From assembly GCA_949987705.1 (NCBI GenBank), contig OX465281.1, positions 226,829,978 to 226,893,977 of the forward strand: 64,000 nucleotides of DNA. Reading direction: 5' to 3'. Source of the stretch: Thereva unica. Its lineage: Eukaryota > Arthropoda > Insecta > Diptera > Therevidae. Below the pieces are notes generated by a model that made no database searches, was not told where the DNA came from, and worked only from the letters and a program-made list of their open reading frames with translations. This document shows, one piece after another, positions 54,015 to 64,000 of this stretch; positions within the stretch are counted from its first letter, which is position 1, and each line of letters opens with the position of its first letter. A program made the translations under genes and the position numbers.

Positions 54015-57000
54015 GTGGTCAGTCATCAGCGGAATAGGGGGAATAACATGTAGCATAACATGCACGTGCCGTAACTATTTCGGACTGATGGAAGTGCGAT
54101 CATAACCTCCTAGCGGTGGCCACTGGTAACTATTCTATGAGAGAGGATAGGCTAAGATGATCGGGCTAGTCCCTTCCAAGTAAGGTTGGCGTGAGGCTAA
54201 TAACCTCACCCGTAAAAAACAATTATTACGGAACGAGCAACATGCCTCGGATACTGGAATAAACGACGACGACCACGGCAACGAAAAAGGCAAAACGATT
54301 TACGAATTTTTTCATGGAACGTTCGAACTCTGTACAGAACTCGAGCTTCAAAACATCTAGCCGATACCCTGTCAAAGTATAATGCTGACATTACCGCCAT
54401 TCAGGAGATGAGGTGGACAGGGAATGGTGTTTTGCAAAAACCTGAGTATGACGTATATTACAGCTGTCATACAAAACACCATGTTCTAGGAGTAGGTTTT
54501 ATGGTTAGCAAAAGAATGAAGCCTACCATTATCGGCTTTAAAGCAATAAACGAAAGGCTATGCTCCCTTCGTGTGCGAGGTAAATTTAAGAACATCAGCC
54601 TCATAAACGTTCACGCACCTACAGAAGAGTCCCCGGATGATGATAAAGAAGAATTCTTCGAGTTAGTTGAACGGGAACTTAATGCCTGCCCCAGGTATGA
54701 TGTAAAAATCATACTGGGAGATCTGAACGCCAAAGTAGGCCGGGAGCCCATATACAGGCAATATGTCGGCAACCACAGCTTGCATGAAAACACTAATGAC
54801 AATGGACAGCGAGTTATAGAGATGGCAGCAAGTAAGAACTTGGTCGTTGCAAGTACTAGATTTGCGCGTAAAGATATCCATAAAGCCACCTGGGTATCTC
54901 CTGATGGAGCCACTCGCAACCAAATAGATCATGTGTTGATAGACCGCCGCCACCTTTCGGGTCTGATGACGGTACGAACGTACCGAGGTGCCAACTTCGA
55001 CTCGGATCACTATCTTGTTGGTATGGTGCTCCGAGAGCGCATTACAATGCTGAAAAGCTTTGTATCCGCTGATCAGGCTCGAATCAACACAGCTGCACTA
55101 CGCAATGAAATGGCCAGAAACAGCTACGGTCATGCATTAGAACTCGCCCTAAGTCCTGGGGATGAGATGCCGGGCGTTGAAGAGAACTGGACCCGCCTTA
55201 AAAATACTGTCATTAGTACTGCTGATTCCATCTTAGGCAGAAGTCGTAAAGATCGGAACGACTGGTTCGATAATGAATGCAAGCTGGCAACTGAACGTAA
55301 GAATGCTGCGTACCGAGCCATGCAGCAGTCTCAGAGAACACGGGCACGCGAAGAGAACTATAAAGAGCTCAGAAAAGAAGAAAAGAGAATTCACAGACGG
55401 AAAAAGGAAGCCTGGGAAAAAAATCTCGTCTGTGAGCTAGAACAGTACAGAGAACGACGGCCGCACCAGGCGCGGGAGTTCTATCAAAGAGTCCGCAGTA
55501 TGACGCAGTTCACACCACGTTGCACATACTGCAAGGACAAAGAAGGTAATCTGATCACCGATCCTAAAGGCATCTTGGAGCGATGGGAAGAGCACTTTCA
55601 TGAATTGCTAAATGGCGAGCTAACTGAGGATTCGGAGGCTCCACCAATATCTGATGACAATGCTATGCTGCCGCCACCAAGCATAGAAGAAGTTAGCAGA
55701 GCCATCAGCCGGCTCAAAAACAACAAGGCCTCGGGTGCAGACGGCATCGCAGCGGAGCTGGTTAAATATGGAGGGCCTACATTACACCAAGCGATTCATG
55801 AATTAATGGTGCAAGTATGGGAGCAGGAAGTGATGCCAGAAGACTGGAGAAAAGGCATCCTCTGTCCGGTACACAAAAAAGGAGATATCACAGCGTGCAC
55901 TAATTATCGCGGTATAACGTTGTTGAGTACCGTGTATAAGATATTCTCCGCTATCCTACAAAACAGGATGGCCCCATATGCCAGAAACATCATAGGCCAC
56001 TACCAGTGTGGCTTCAGCCCAGGCAAATCAACGACTGATCAGATTTTCACCTTGAGGCAGGCTATGGAAAAATGTCTAGAGTTGCAAAACTCAATTCAAC
56101 ACCTCTTTATAGACTTTAAAGCCGCCTATGATAGCATAGCCAGGGTAGAACTCTACAAAGCCATGAGAGAATTCGGCATCCCCAACAAACTGACAAGACT
56201 ATGTAGGTTGACCATGATCAATGTGTCAAGCCAAGTAAAGGTATCCGGAACACTGTCCAGACCAATCAACATCTATAATGGACTCCGACAAGGGGATGGT
56301 CTGGCCTGCCTCCTTTTCAACCTGGCGTTGGAGAAAATGATCCGAGATTCGGGCGTGACATCTAGGGGTACAATCCTCCACAAGTCCACCCAATTACTGG
56401 CTTACGCAGACGACATTGACATCATTGGAAGAACAACAACAGCTGTACAAGAAGCTTTCACTCAGATTGAGCAAGCGGCAGGAAATCTGGGACTGCACAT
56501 TAACGAAAGCAAAACAAAGTACATGGTGGCCTCGTCTGGAAGAACACCTAACATTGGTCCCACAATCAAGGTAGCGGAACACGAGTTTGACGTGGTAAAA
56601 TCATTTACCTACCTTGGGTCAATAGTAGCAGCCGACAATAGCATGGAGCCAGAAATACGCGCACGACTGCTAAAAGCCAACAAAGCCTACTATAGTCTGT
56701 CAAGGCTCTTCAAATCCAAATATCTAACCATAACGTCTAAACTTTTACTATATAAGACGATGGTCTTACCCGTTCTCACATATGCATCCGAAACGTGGGT
56801 GCTTAGCAAAAAGCACTCAAACCTCTTGGGCGTGTTTGAGAGGAAAATACTTCGGAGGATTGTTGGCCCCGTATGTGAGGAAGGACGATTCCGGAGACTC
56901 TACAATGACGAGATCTACGAGCGCTATCGCGACATAGATGTTGTGAAGAAAATAAAGCTCGGTAGGCTCCGGTGGGCAGGGCATCTAGCTCGTATGAGTG

Positions 57001-57217
57001 AAGATGAGCCTGCTCGGAAAGTTCTCTGCGGTAAGACCTATGGGGTGCGACAGCGAGGGAGGCCCAACCTTCGCTGGAAGGATGGCGTGGACCAGGACGC
57101 TCAGAGTTTAGGGATGCCAAACTGGATGACATCGGCTCAGAATCGGGACCGGTGGAGAGAACAGTTGCGCGAGGCCAGGACCGGATCCCGGTTGTAGAGC
57201 CGTTAAAGAAGAAGAAG
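54015..57217 (+). mobile_element. Full-length RTE-like retrotransposon, 3203 bp
   Basis: AACTTCCTTACAG is present exactly at both borders (54002-54014 and 57218-57230), a 13-bp target duplication. The element has a non-coding leader of roughly 200-390 bp, one long open frame, and ends GTAGAGCCGTTAAAGAAG with a GAA-repeat tail. The length matches complete RTE-type elements. No internal stop is seen in the coding part, so insertion is recent compared with everything else in the window except possibly piggyBac. A truncated relative lies at 36207-36375. Confidence 0.93.
54408..57197 (+). CDS. RTE endonuclease-reverse transcriptase, intact
   Basis: 929 codons from the first in-frame ATG. Apurinic-type endonuclease: INVHAPTEE (66-74), GDLNAKVG (104-111), NQIDHVLIDRR (171-181), SDHYLV (199-204). 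Reverse transcriptase: SGADGIAAELVKYGG (442-456), CPVHKKGD (486-493), FIDFKAAYDSI (567-577, Asp), GLRQGDGLACLLFN (625-638), LAYADDIDII (664-673, catalytic YADD), FTYLGSIV (733-740). C-terminal tail LRWAGHLARMSED (854-866). The enzyme nicks target DNA and copies its RNA there. The chosen ATG is too late: the frame is open from 54216, and NVRTLYRTRA and the catalytic Glu (IQE) lie upstream, the Glu being the codon just before this ATG. No earlier in-frame ATG exists, so initiation is non-AUG or a 5' indel has occurred. Confidence 0.92.
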   Translation: MRWTGNGVLQKPEYDVYYSCHTKHHVLGVGFMVSKRMKPTIIGFKAINERLCSLRVRGKFKNISLINVHAPTEESPDDDKEEFFELVERELNACPRYDVKIILGDLNAKVGREPIYRQYVGNHSLHENTNDNGQRVIEMAASKNLVVASTRFARKDIHKATWVSPDGATRNQIDHVLIDRRHLSGLMTVRTYRGANFDSDHYLVGMVLRERITMLKSFVSADQARINTAALRNEMARNSYGHALELALSPGDEMPGVEENWTRLKNTVISTADSILGRSRKDRNDWFDNECKLATERKNAAYRAMQQSQRTRAREENYKELRKEEKRIHRRKKEAWEKNLVCELEQYRERRPHQAREFYQRVRSMTQFTPRCTYCKDKEGNLITDPKGILERWEEHFHELLNGELTEDSEAPPISDDNAMLPPPSIEEVSRAISRLKNNKASGADGIAAELVKYGGPTLHQAIHELMVQVWEQEVMPEDWRKGILCPVHKKGDITACTNYRGITLLSTVYKIFSAILQNRMAPYARNIIGHYQCGFSPGKSTTDQIFTLRQAMEKCLELQNSIQHLFIDFKAAYDSIARVELYKAMREFGIPNKLTRLCRLTMINVSSQVKVSGTLSRPINIYNGLRQGDGLACLLFNLALEKMIRDSGVTSRGTILHKSTQLLAYADDIDIIGRTTTAVQEAFTQIEQAAGNLGLHINESKTKYMVASSGRTPNIGPTIKVAEHEFDVVKSFTYLGSIVAADNSMEPEIRARLLKANKAYYSLSRLFKSKYLTITSKLLLYKTMVLPVLTYASETWVLSKKHSNLLGVFERKILRRIVGPVCEEGRFRRLYNDEIYERYRDIDVVKKIKLGRLRWAGHLARMSEDEPARKVLCGKTYGVRQRGRPNLRWKDGVDQDAQSLGMPNWMTSAQNRDRWREQLREARTGSRL

Positions 57218-57230
57218 AACTTCCTTACAG

Positions 57231-59859
57231 TCTTAATATATAACTTGCCGCCAGACTTTGAAATAATCATTACGAAACTAATAAATTTTAATGTTGGCCT
57301 AAACTTTAATTAACTACGCACTGTTCATAGAAAATCCTGTGGTATTGGAGGGAGATAATATTGATTTTGTTAACCAATATCAAATATTTCAATCCTTTCA
57401 CAAAAACAAATCCAAACTCAAATAAAACTTATAAAAGTGAATCGTTTTTAATCAGAAAGAAGCATCCTGACAAGATGAAAACGACGAGAAAGTAATTAGC
57501 GAACTAAGTTGTCGCACTACACTTACTCAGAGACATTAATCAAAGCAAAAAACTGCACACATGCATCCGTCTTAATCCTTAATATCACAAAGGCTAATTA
57601 CCCCCATGCACACCGACACACATCTGCAAACATAGCCATGTTTAATTTATTACATAAGTGTCACATAACAGCAATCAGCATTGTGCTCAGGTGGAATAAT
57701 CCGTAGATTTCCTGGAGGAATCCGCCAAGGTGAAGTCTGAGATCTCTCGTCTGCTGCCAATCCCTCAGCGAACACATCATTTTCGGGATAAATATCCGCA
57801 GTGCCTCGACATTACGAATGACAAATTGTATCGTCAGCTCATCTACGAAAACATTATTCTTGCGGCCCCATCCGTGCTGAGTTCCTTTTTTGCACTTTAA
57901 GCCGCCTGGGGGAGTAGAAATGTCAAACGGTGAAAAATGATTGAGCCACGTACTTACGTTATCCTGGCATATCCTGGCCATGGGTGCACGAGTGATGGAT
58001 GTTTTCTCTTTTCAAATTGGAAAGGGGACACCATATCCAAAAGGTCATTCGTCCCTTGTTTGTGTTATGCTTGGAGCTTGGTTTTTGCTGTAGTGGAGGA
58101 ACCTTTTTGTTGAAGTTGTAGTTTTTTTTTAATTTAAAAAGGATACGAATACGGAAGAAAACCGCAAAATTTCATTATGCCTCCTATAACATATCCTCTT
58201 TGTAATTGGCTCAGTTCGGAGCAATTCTGCACAAACGTCGGTAATAACAGAAAGTGTTAACACGAATTAGCCCGACCACTTAGGTCCAGACAATGGAATC
58301 CTTTCGACCACTTCTACCAGGATATCAGCATGAAGTTGAAACCGATTACAACTTAAAGCCAATGACCATTTGCAAAAACGATGCCATTGTCCCCATTAAT
58401 GGACGTCTAAATTTCCCAGTCAGAACCAGCCTCAGAAGGGTTAAGTATCCGTTGAATCCATTCTGGCCAACTGGACTTTGAAAGATAATCACTGCTGGCA
58501 ACTGGACAGAGAAGACATCCTATCGTTGTAGATGTCCTTAAATTAGGATCGCGCAATTAAATCGCTTCTGGCCTCAAGTCGTCGTGGGGGATTTGTGGCT
58601 ACTATCTGTATGATGGTTATGGCTTCCATTATGGTGGATGCAGTTAGACTGCTATGATTTATTCTAGGCTGCTTGCATGGCGGTGGATTTAACTTAATCT
58701 AGGGTAGCTTAATGGGATTCCGAAGTGTTATTTTGTACATGAAGTCATAACGCTGTAAAGCCATAATTAAAATTAATGGAACGGTTTTAATAATGGTAAC
58801 ATATTGAAACTTGTGCGGAAAGAACTTTTGGGCAACGGGCAATTTGTTATTTAGGCGACAGGATGCACTGTTCGAGGTTTGAGTTTTAAAGCTGGCGAAG
58901 GAGGATTTTGCAATGTAGAAAACAAGTTATTGCTGTGTTTGTATTCGTTTTGTAAATAAAAGGGACCAGAGTATTGGAACGAATAAATAGGCGGATTTAC
59001 GAAATCTTCGTATAAGAAACTGAGGAAAACATTTAACAACAGGTATTGAATTGATTTCAATATCGACACAAAACATTTTCAAAATAGTATTAACTATTCG
59101 TCAATGATGATCGGCTGCCGTCCTATGACATGTATGATAATCGACAAAACTATAACGTATTTATAAAAACTTCAATTCTGTACGATCTTATGAAATGTGT
59201 ACTACTAAGGATTGTGGAAGGTTAGCACGCATCAGAAACTAGTGTACCAGCTGAAAAACCTGCTGGTAATATTCCGTGTCAGACTACAATGCTCTATTCA
59301 ACTCAACATTCTGCAGGTTGGATTTTGTAGTTTAATAATTTTTTAAGCACTACCGTTGCTTGGTAGTTTAGGTGTTGAGGTGCTCGACTACACGCCAGAG
59401 GCTCATGCTAGAAAACATCATCTCCTGTCCTGCTTCCTTACAGCAATTCATTACTCTTGTCGTTGCTTAGAATCGCAATAAGTCAGGAGGCTCTCTTGTG
59501 TTCGATTGCCGAAGTCAGTACAAAGGGATTTAGCCCTAAGCTATACTCTTTGGGTGAAGACTGCTTGTCTGCTTTCCTATTACCAGCGTCTACCAGCGCC
59601 GACCGGAGTAAAGATTTATTCATGCGATCAAATGAGTATGCGCATAGTAAACCCAGGAACGAGCTTATCGGCGTAAAAGCGTCATCAGCGAAAATAACCT
59701 CAGCTTTAATGTTTGTTTGACGATTGTGGTGTATGTTTAGAGCCATCTTGAGGTGTGTGGAACTTACCAATGGCTTGATCCTTAGGTGGAGATCTTTTTT
59801 AAGACTTCAAGAACGTAGCTGCATATTGTGCACTACCTAGAGCCGAAACAATACAGGAA
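57231..59859. other. Unassigned DNA
   Basis: No repeat structure was seen. A 106-codon minus-strand frame (57661-57981) has no recognised domain. A minus-strand VIFADDAF string near 59680 is an isolated reverse-transcriptase-like coincidence. A weak LPPDFEIIITKL string just after the RTE is reminiscent of copia gag but too short to call. Confidence 0.3.
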
Positions 59860-60480
59860 TATGATCTACAGATGGTCGAAACAGACCTGCTGATCTAGGA
59901 AACTGCAGAGAGTGATTCGCCACGGGGCCACATCTTTGATCATCATTGTCATCCACCACCATCGAAATCAGCCAAGGTAGTTCAGCAGAAATCAAGCTGC
60001 CAACAATTTGATGGGAGTTATTTGAAGTGGACACCATGATCTATATAACTAGCTGATTCACAGTAGGCCTATCGGAGACGCACAGATGTACCTACTACTT
60101 GGTAAGCAACCTATTGGGTGAAGCAAAACGGTTGGTACAACATTTGCCCATCTGCAACGAAAACTACAAAGGCGTTGGATTATCGTCAAGGACAGGTATG
60201 ACATCAAGAAATTACTGGTTACGCATTTACTCAACGAACTTCTGCCGGCATTAGAATTATCGAGTGCAATTGGATCCTAGCACGACACGACGAACGAGTG
60301 GTTGATCGGATTTAAGAACCTGGGGTTTGCTATCGACTCCTGGGATCCCATATTACTTTGCTTTTTAATAAAAAACCGAAACACTCATGCCCTATACGAG
60401 TCATTGGAATCACCGAAGGAAATAAGTATAGTTGTTTTCAAACCTCGTGACATCCCGCGCATCTTCCCCAGCTAAGCTCT
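59860..60480 (+). pseudogene. BEL/Pao gag relic
   Basis: Across frame changes the plus strand reads FDGSYLKWTP, LLGNLLGEAKRLVQHLPICN, ENYKG, LPALELSSAI, TTNEWLIGFKNLGFAIDSWD and PILLCFLI. These follow the order of BEL/Pao gag (LPxFDGxxxxW, LxxLxGxAxxLIQxLPxxxxNY, LKNLGLPVDSWDPILVxIL). Frameshifts and stops are frequent. No pol or LTR was found. Confidence 0.7.
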
Positions 60481-61689
60481 TAAAAATGTTAAAAAGTTCA
60501 GACAAAAGCTTCACTTAACTCCTCCTATCAAATCACTTGCTGCCATGTAATCAGTCGCGACTGCGTATTGCTAAAGGGAGGTGTATTTTTCTGGGACTTC
60601 AATGATTATTTAAAAAATTTACAAATTATGACTGAAAAACACCCGTTTTTATATATTTTTTTTATTTTAAGGTTTTTATATTTTACGCATATGCCACAGA
60701 AATAATTTGTAGTAATTTCTACTAAAAAAATACGATATTTGTGTTTTTATCACTTTGATTACTAGATTTTTGACATTTTCCGCCAGTCGCAAGCGCGCTT
60801 CTGCCTGGGGAGGTTGTATTGCTTGCGGCTGCGGAGAACTTTCAATTTATGAATGAAAATGCTCATATCTTTAAAAGAAATTTTTCCAGCAATTCTTTTA
60901 ATTTACTTTAAATTTAAGGATGAGAAATATTTAGCATAATTATAGTAAAATTATGCTTATTACGATGGATAAACTGCCTTTGTTGAGCAGGAGTTTTACA
61001 TGTATTTAAAAGCTCTGAAAAGCTCTGCTCAATACATATAAAGATTACTTAACTTTATTCATCCGGCATGCGCACATCCCTTCCCAAATTATTTTGTTGA
61101 GTTTTTTCTGCGTTTGTTGCCTTTTTAAGTTAAAAGAGGGGAAATGATAGAACAAATTTTATGAAATTGGGCAACGAGGTGCGCAGAACCCTTCAAATTA
61201 TTTGTGTCACGGAGTTTGAAAACTTCTATACAATGAAGATATTCTTAACCTTTTTGGAACATCGGTTTCAAAGTTCGGAATCTTTTGGCCCTAATAATGC
61301 CCTATTGCTGAGTCCAGTTGAGCCTTCATCCCTCGTCATCACTCCAGAACCAAATATATCGTGTGAGGCGAAGTTCACTCGTTGTATTTCTGCAAATCAT
61401 TCCTCGCACAAACACCAAAGCCACGAATCCAGATGGTCAAAAAACATAATCTACGCCGGAACTGCCGCAAGAGCGGGCTTTATAGGTATATACATATGTA
61501 TATCTACTTGCGACTTCGTTGTGGGTTTTACAAAGCACCTTCTCCAAAGCATCCATCGCTGTGGTGATTCGGGAATAGCTCCTCTACATATCTGTAAGCC
61601 TTTTGACTGATTATGGCAATTTGGTGTGTTGACCGAACTCCAAGCTCTTGGTATCGACTTTGTTCTTAATTTAGTCGTTCAATCAATTT
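60481..61689. other. Unassigned AT-rich DNA
   Basis: No recognised element. The 149-codon plus-strand frame 61161-61610 has no identifiable motif; it directly precedes a non-LTR relic and could be its unrecognised upstream part. Confidence 0.3.
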
Positions 61690-62420
61690 AGTATAAGACC
61701 GTGTTTAATTTAAACCTCATACCACCTCACCTTCTATCTCACGCTCTTTTCCTAATATTTTTAAACGATCTGCTTTAAATCTCTTTTAATTCTGTGTTAT
61801 GCCTATGCTTTCGACAACGAAAAATATGCCCTTGACCTTGTTGTCTATTTGCTCGGGAACTAATGTCCACCTCTTTCAATCGAGACATGGAACTCATTTT
61901 CGACTTATTGGCAAGAATCGTATCAAAACGAAGTACTGTCTCATGACTAGTAAAATCTGCAGCTGGCCCATTTGTTAACATCTTGGGTATAACTCTATTT
62001 GAGAATTTGCGATGGATTGACCACCTATTCCAAATCGCGAATTAATAATGCCTACGATTTCTTAAGGCATGCAAATTTCTTTTTCCATCAGCAGCTAAGG
62101 CCACAATCTATCTACTAGCCCTCTATTTGATCTTGCCTCGAACACAGCTCATTTATCCTGACTGGAACCTCGAAAACCGCCTTAGTATGGATGGACAAGG
62201 TGTAAAACCTCCTTATCAAACTCGTTGCTGATGGCAGCTTTTGCGTCTTCTTAAACGTTTGAGGCACCGCATGCATGTAGCAACTTTGACCGAATGGTAT
62301 CACTATAGCGACTGTTCCAATGAAATTATTGCTATCGTGCCTGCAAAGGTAATATTCTCCCTAAGACTCCGCTAACCTATCTTGTCGACAGTACTAACAT
62401 AGAAAATAAAGATCTTCAAA
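61690..62420 (+). pseudogene. Non-LTR reverse transcriptase relic
   Basis: Plus-strand translation with many breaks gives SHALFLIFLNDLL (palm), then LGITLFENLRWIDHLFQIA (the LGITLxxNLTWxxHI motif), CLRFLKACKFLFPSAAKATI, and LKRLRHRMHVATLTEWYHYS with CSNEIIAIVP. The order corresponds to the palm-to-tail portion of R1/Jockey-type proteins. It is ancient. Confidence 0.6.
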
Positions 62421-62509
62421 ATGATGTGGCAGGTTGGTAACCTAACTAGGTCGCTAACAGGCCAATTCTTAGTTGTGACGGGTCATAAGTCATAAGTAAA
62501 TATAAAAAT

Positions 62510-63535
62510 CAGGGACTAAGAACGGAACGAAAACGAGAACGAAAGAACGAAATTAACCGAATAATTCATAAGAACGAAAACGGAAACGAAAACGAAATTT
62601 TTATTTTTCGTTTATGATTGAAAACGTAATAAATAATTTCGGTTACCGGTTTTAACCGGTTTTATGTATCGGGGATGCAAGGGTCTTCTATTCACGTTGG
62701 CCTTGGAAGCTCCCAGTTCTATTTCCCACTACTTTACCGAAGTATCTACTCGCACTCATTACTAGTGCTCCGCTATAAAGTAGGAGAACCGAAGGTGATC
62801 GCCAACCACTGAAATATAGGGGTGGACTGCTAACTGACAATGCGGAAGGCACCGTTTTTCTCCAGAATAAGAAAACGTTTTTTATGTAAAAAAAAATTTC
62901 TTCGAATTTAGAAGAAAATAAGTAATAAGATGTCTGTTATAATTCATAGAAATAAATTTCCATCACTCATTTTTATTTATGAGCAGTTTTTTCATTAAAT
63001 AAATGTATTTAGTTCAAAACTGTGACGGTTATTTCTCCTGTTTAAGGAACTTTTCAAAATAGCTCAAGTCTATTTTTTTCTAATTAAGTTTATATTGCTG
63101 ACATGCGCTGATGATTAAAGTTAATTGGAATTTAACGTGGGAACGAGACAGCAATATTTTTTGGTGCCATATTTTTGTATAGGATTTTTGCTCATTTAGC
63201 AGTCCATTACTATATGTCAGTGCCGCTAACCAATCGCTCGCACATGCAGGGTATTCTCCTATTATTTAAGTTTTTAAAAGCATATGTTAATAATTTTTGC
63301 CAGCTATGACTAAAATTATGACAAGTGACATTTGTCAAATATAAAAAAATAAAAAAAGCATGTTGGCATACTTTTATTAGAAAATTAGTAAAAAACCGGT
63401 TTTAACCGTTATTTCATTTCGGTTCACGAAAACGAAAAACATATTTTTTGGGTGTGGACGAAAAGAACGAAAACGAAATTTTTCGTTTTCGTTCTGATCG
63501 GAAACGAACAAAATACTTTTCGTTTTTAGTCCCTG
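62510..63535. mobile_element. Non-autonomous hAT element, 1026 bp
   Basis: CAGGGACTAAGAACG at the left and the complement of CAGGGACTAAAAACG at the right. An exact 8-bp duplication ATAAAAAT flanks it (62502-62509 and 63536-63543). Both ends carry clustered GAACGAAAACGAAA-type repeats, probably transposase-binding sites. AACCGGTTTTAACCG lies inside both ends. There is no transposase. The right end lies 165 bp upstream of the start codon of the next gene. Confidence 0.85.
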
Positions 63536-63571
63536 ATAAAAATATTAATCTTGAGACGAATCTTGTGACAA

Positions 63572-63581
63572 ATCAGCTGTT
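63572..63581 (+). promoter_or_regulatory. E-box core promoter motif
   Basis: ATCAGCTGTT matches the E-box-type core promoter element described in Drosophila (consensus AWCAGCTGWT), usually within about 100 bp of the transcription start. It lies 119 bp before the start codon at 63700. Use as a promoter is an inference from motif and position. Confidence 0.5.
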
Positions 63582-63699
63582 TCTGATTCTCGGTGAAAAA
63601 TCACAACATTCATCACTAGAATTCCACCACAATTGTGGTGAAAATGTGAAATGTCAAATGTTGTGAAATTCTTATGTCAATCATTAAACGAGCGCCAAC

Positions 63700-63967
63700 A
63701 TGGAAACAGGTAAATTTTTCTGCAAATTGTATGAAATTTGACTGGTTATAATATTTTTAAGTCTTTACAGAAGGAAAAAAGCCTTATCAGAAAACCTCCT
63801 CGGAGCAGCTGGAGTTTTTTCTCGAATTTTGCCGGAAACATCCAAAAATCCGGCAAAATAAAAATGACCCGTCCAACCTGAAGCGGATGCAAAATCTTTG
63901 GGGTGATTTGGCTGTAAGGTTAAACGCCCTTAAAGGTCCAACTAGGACAGCAGTGAAATGGAAAGAG
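63700..63967 (+). CDS. Myb/SANT-like (zeste-type) DNA-binding protein, first two exons
   Basis: Exon 1 is 63700-63709 (ATGGAAACAG, start context CGCCAACATGG), intron 63710-63770 (GTAAAT...TTTACAG, 61 bp), exon 2 63771-63967, then a donor GAG/GTAAGG. Joined, the exons give 69 codons: a short lysine-rich start, then SSEQLEFFLEFCRKHPKIR, NLKRMQNLWGDLAVRLNAL and RTAVKWKE. This order (SxxQxxxLxxFxxxxPxxxxG, LWxxLAxxLNxxGPxK, KWxxxW) is the Myb/SANT-like domain found in regulatory protein zeste and many insect nuclear proteins; such domains bind DNA. The gene continues beyond the window. If the last donor is not used, the frame stays open to the window end. It could also belong to a transposon-linked protein. 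Confidence 0.72.
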
Positions 63968-64000
63968 GTAAGGAAATACATTTTATCCCGGAAGAATCAT

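Noticed and set aside
57231..57300. Copia gag fragment split by the RTE
   Set aside because: A single LPPDFEIIITKL-like string across the insertion site is too short to distinguish from chance.
59483..59770. Reverse transcriptase palm (FADD motif) on the minus strand
   Set aside because: VIFADDAF is isolated; none of the neighbouring palm motifs is present.

Overview
This is a stretch of insect nuclear DNA, most likely from a fly (Diptera). It is AT-rich and gene-poor and consists mostly of transposable elements at different stages of decay. The insect assignment rests on the element mix: RTE-like and Jockey/CR1-like non-LTR retrotransposons, a tRNA-derived SINE, piggyBac, mariner/DUF4817-type elements, hAT and PIF/Harbinger-like MITEs, Helitron, Ty3/gypsy and BEL relics. 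It is also supported by a 61-bp intron and a Drosophila-type core promoter motif next to the only convincing host gene. The species cannot be named from the sequence alone.

Layout. 0-6 kb: tail of a non-LTR element, an RTE relic, then a DUF4817/mariner-type element (3787-6177) carrying a nested reverse-oriented non-LTR copy. 7-14 kb: two head-to-tail MITEs (7066-8420), a three-level nest (9623-11858) and another MITE (13654-14021), followed by unassigned DNA. 15-23 kb: two mariner-family transposase relics, non-LTR tails and a gypsy relic (about 20790-22700) carrying a 206-bp MITE with a 9-bp target duplication. 24.8-30.3 kb: two SINE copies, a 1.1-kb near-perfect palindrome (25296-26430) and a complete piggyBac element (26789-29250, TTAA on both sides). 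32-37 kb: a hAT derivative, an inverted-repeat MITE, a foldback-like element with arms of 21-bp repeats, and RTE fragments. 39-44 kb: two reverse-oriented non-LTR relics, one interrupted by RTE copy A. 44-48 kb: two inverted Helitron Rep relics around a mostly unassigned 4 kb. 48.6-52 kb: an old RTE relic interrupted by RTE copy B and a 177-bp hAT MITE. 52.3-53.1 kb: a hairpin element and the best SINE copy. 54015-57217: a full-length RTE-like retrotransposon with an intact 929-codon frame and 13-bp target duplications. 59.8-62.4 kb: BEL gag and non-LTR relics. 62510-63535: a hAT MITE. 63700 onward: the start of a spliced host-type gene encoding a Myb/SANT-like (zeste-type) DNA-binding domain that runs off the window.

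How parts relate. The intact RTE-like element and the piggyBac element are the likely or recent sources of mobilising activity. The RTE-type machinery may also serve the SINE, but that is an inference because the SINE 3' tail is poly(A) and the RTE tail is (GAA)n. Many nestings could be ordered in time from target-site duplications read directly in the sequence. No rRNA, functional tRNA, CRISPR or prokaryotic operon is present.
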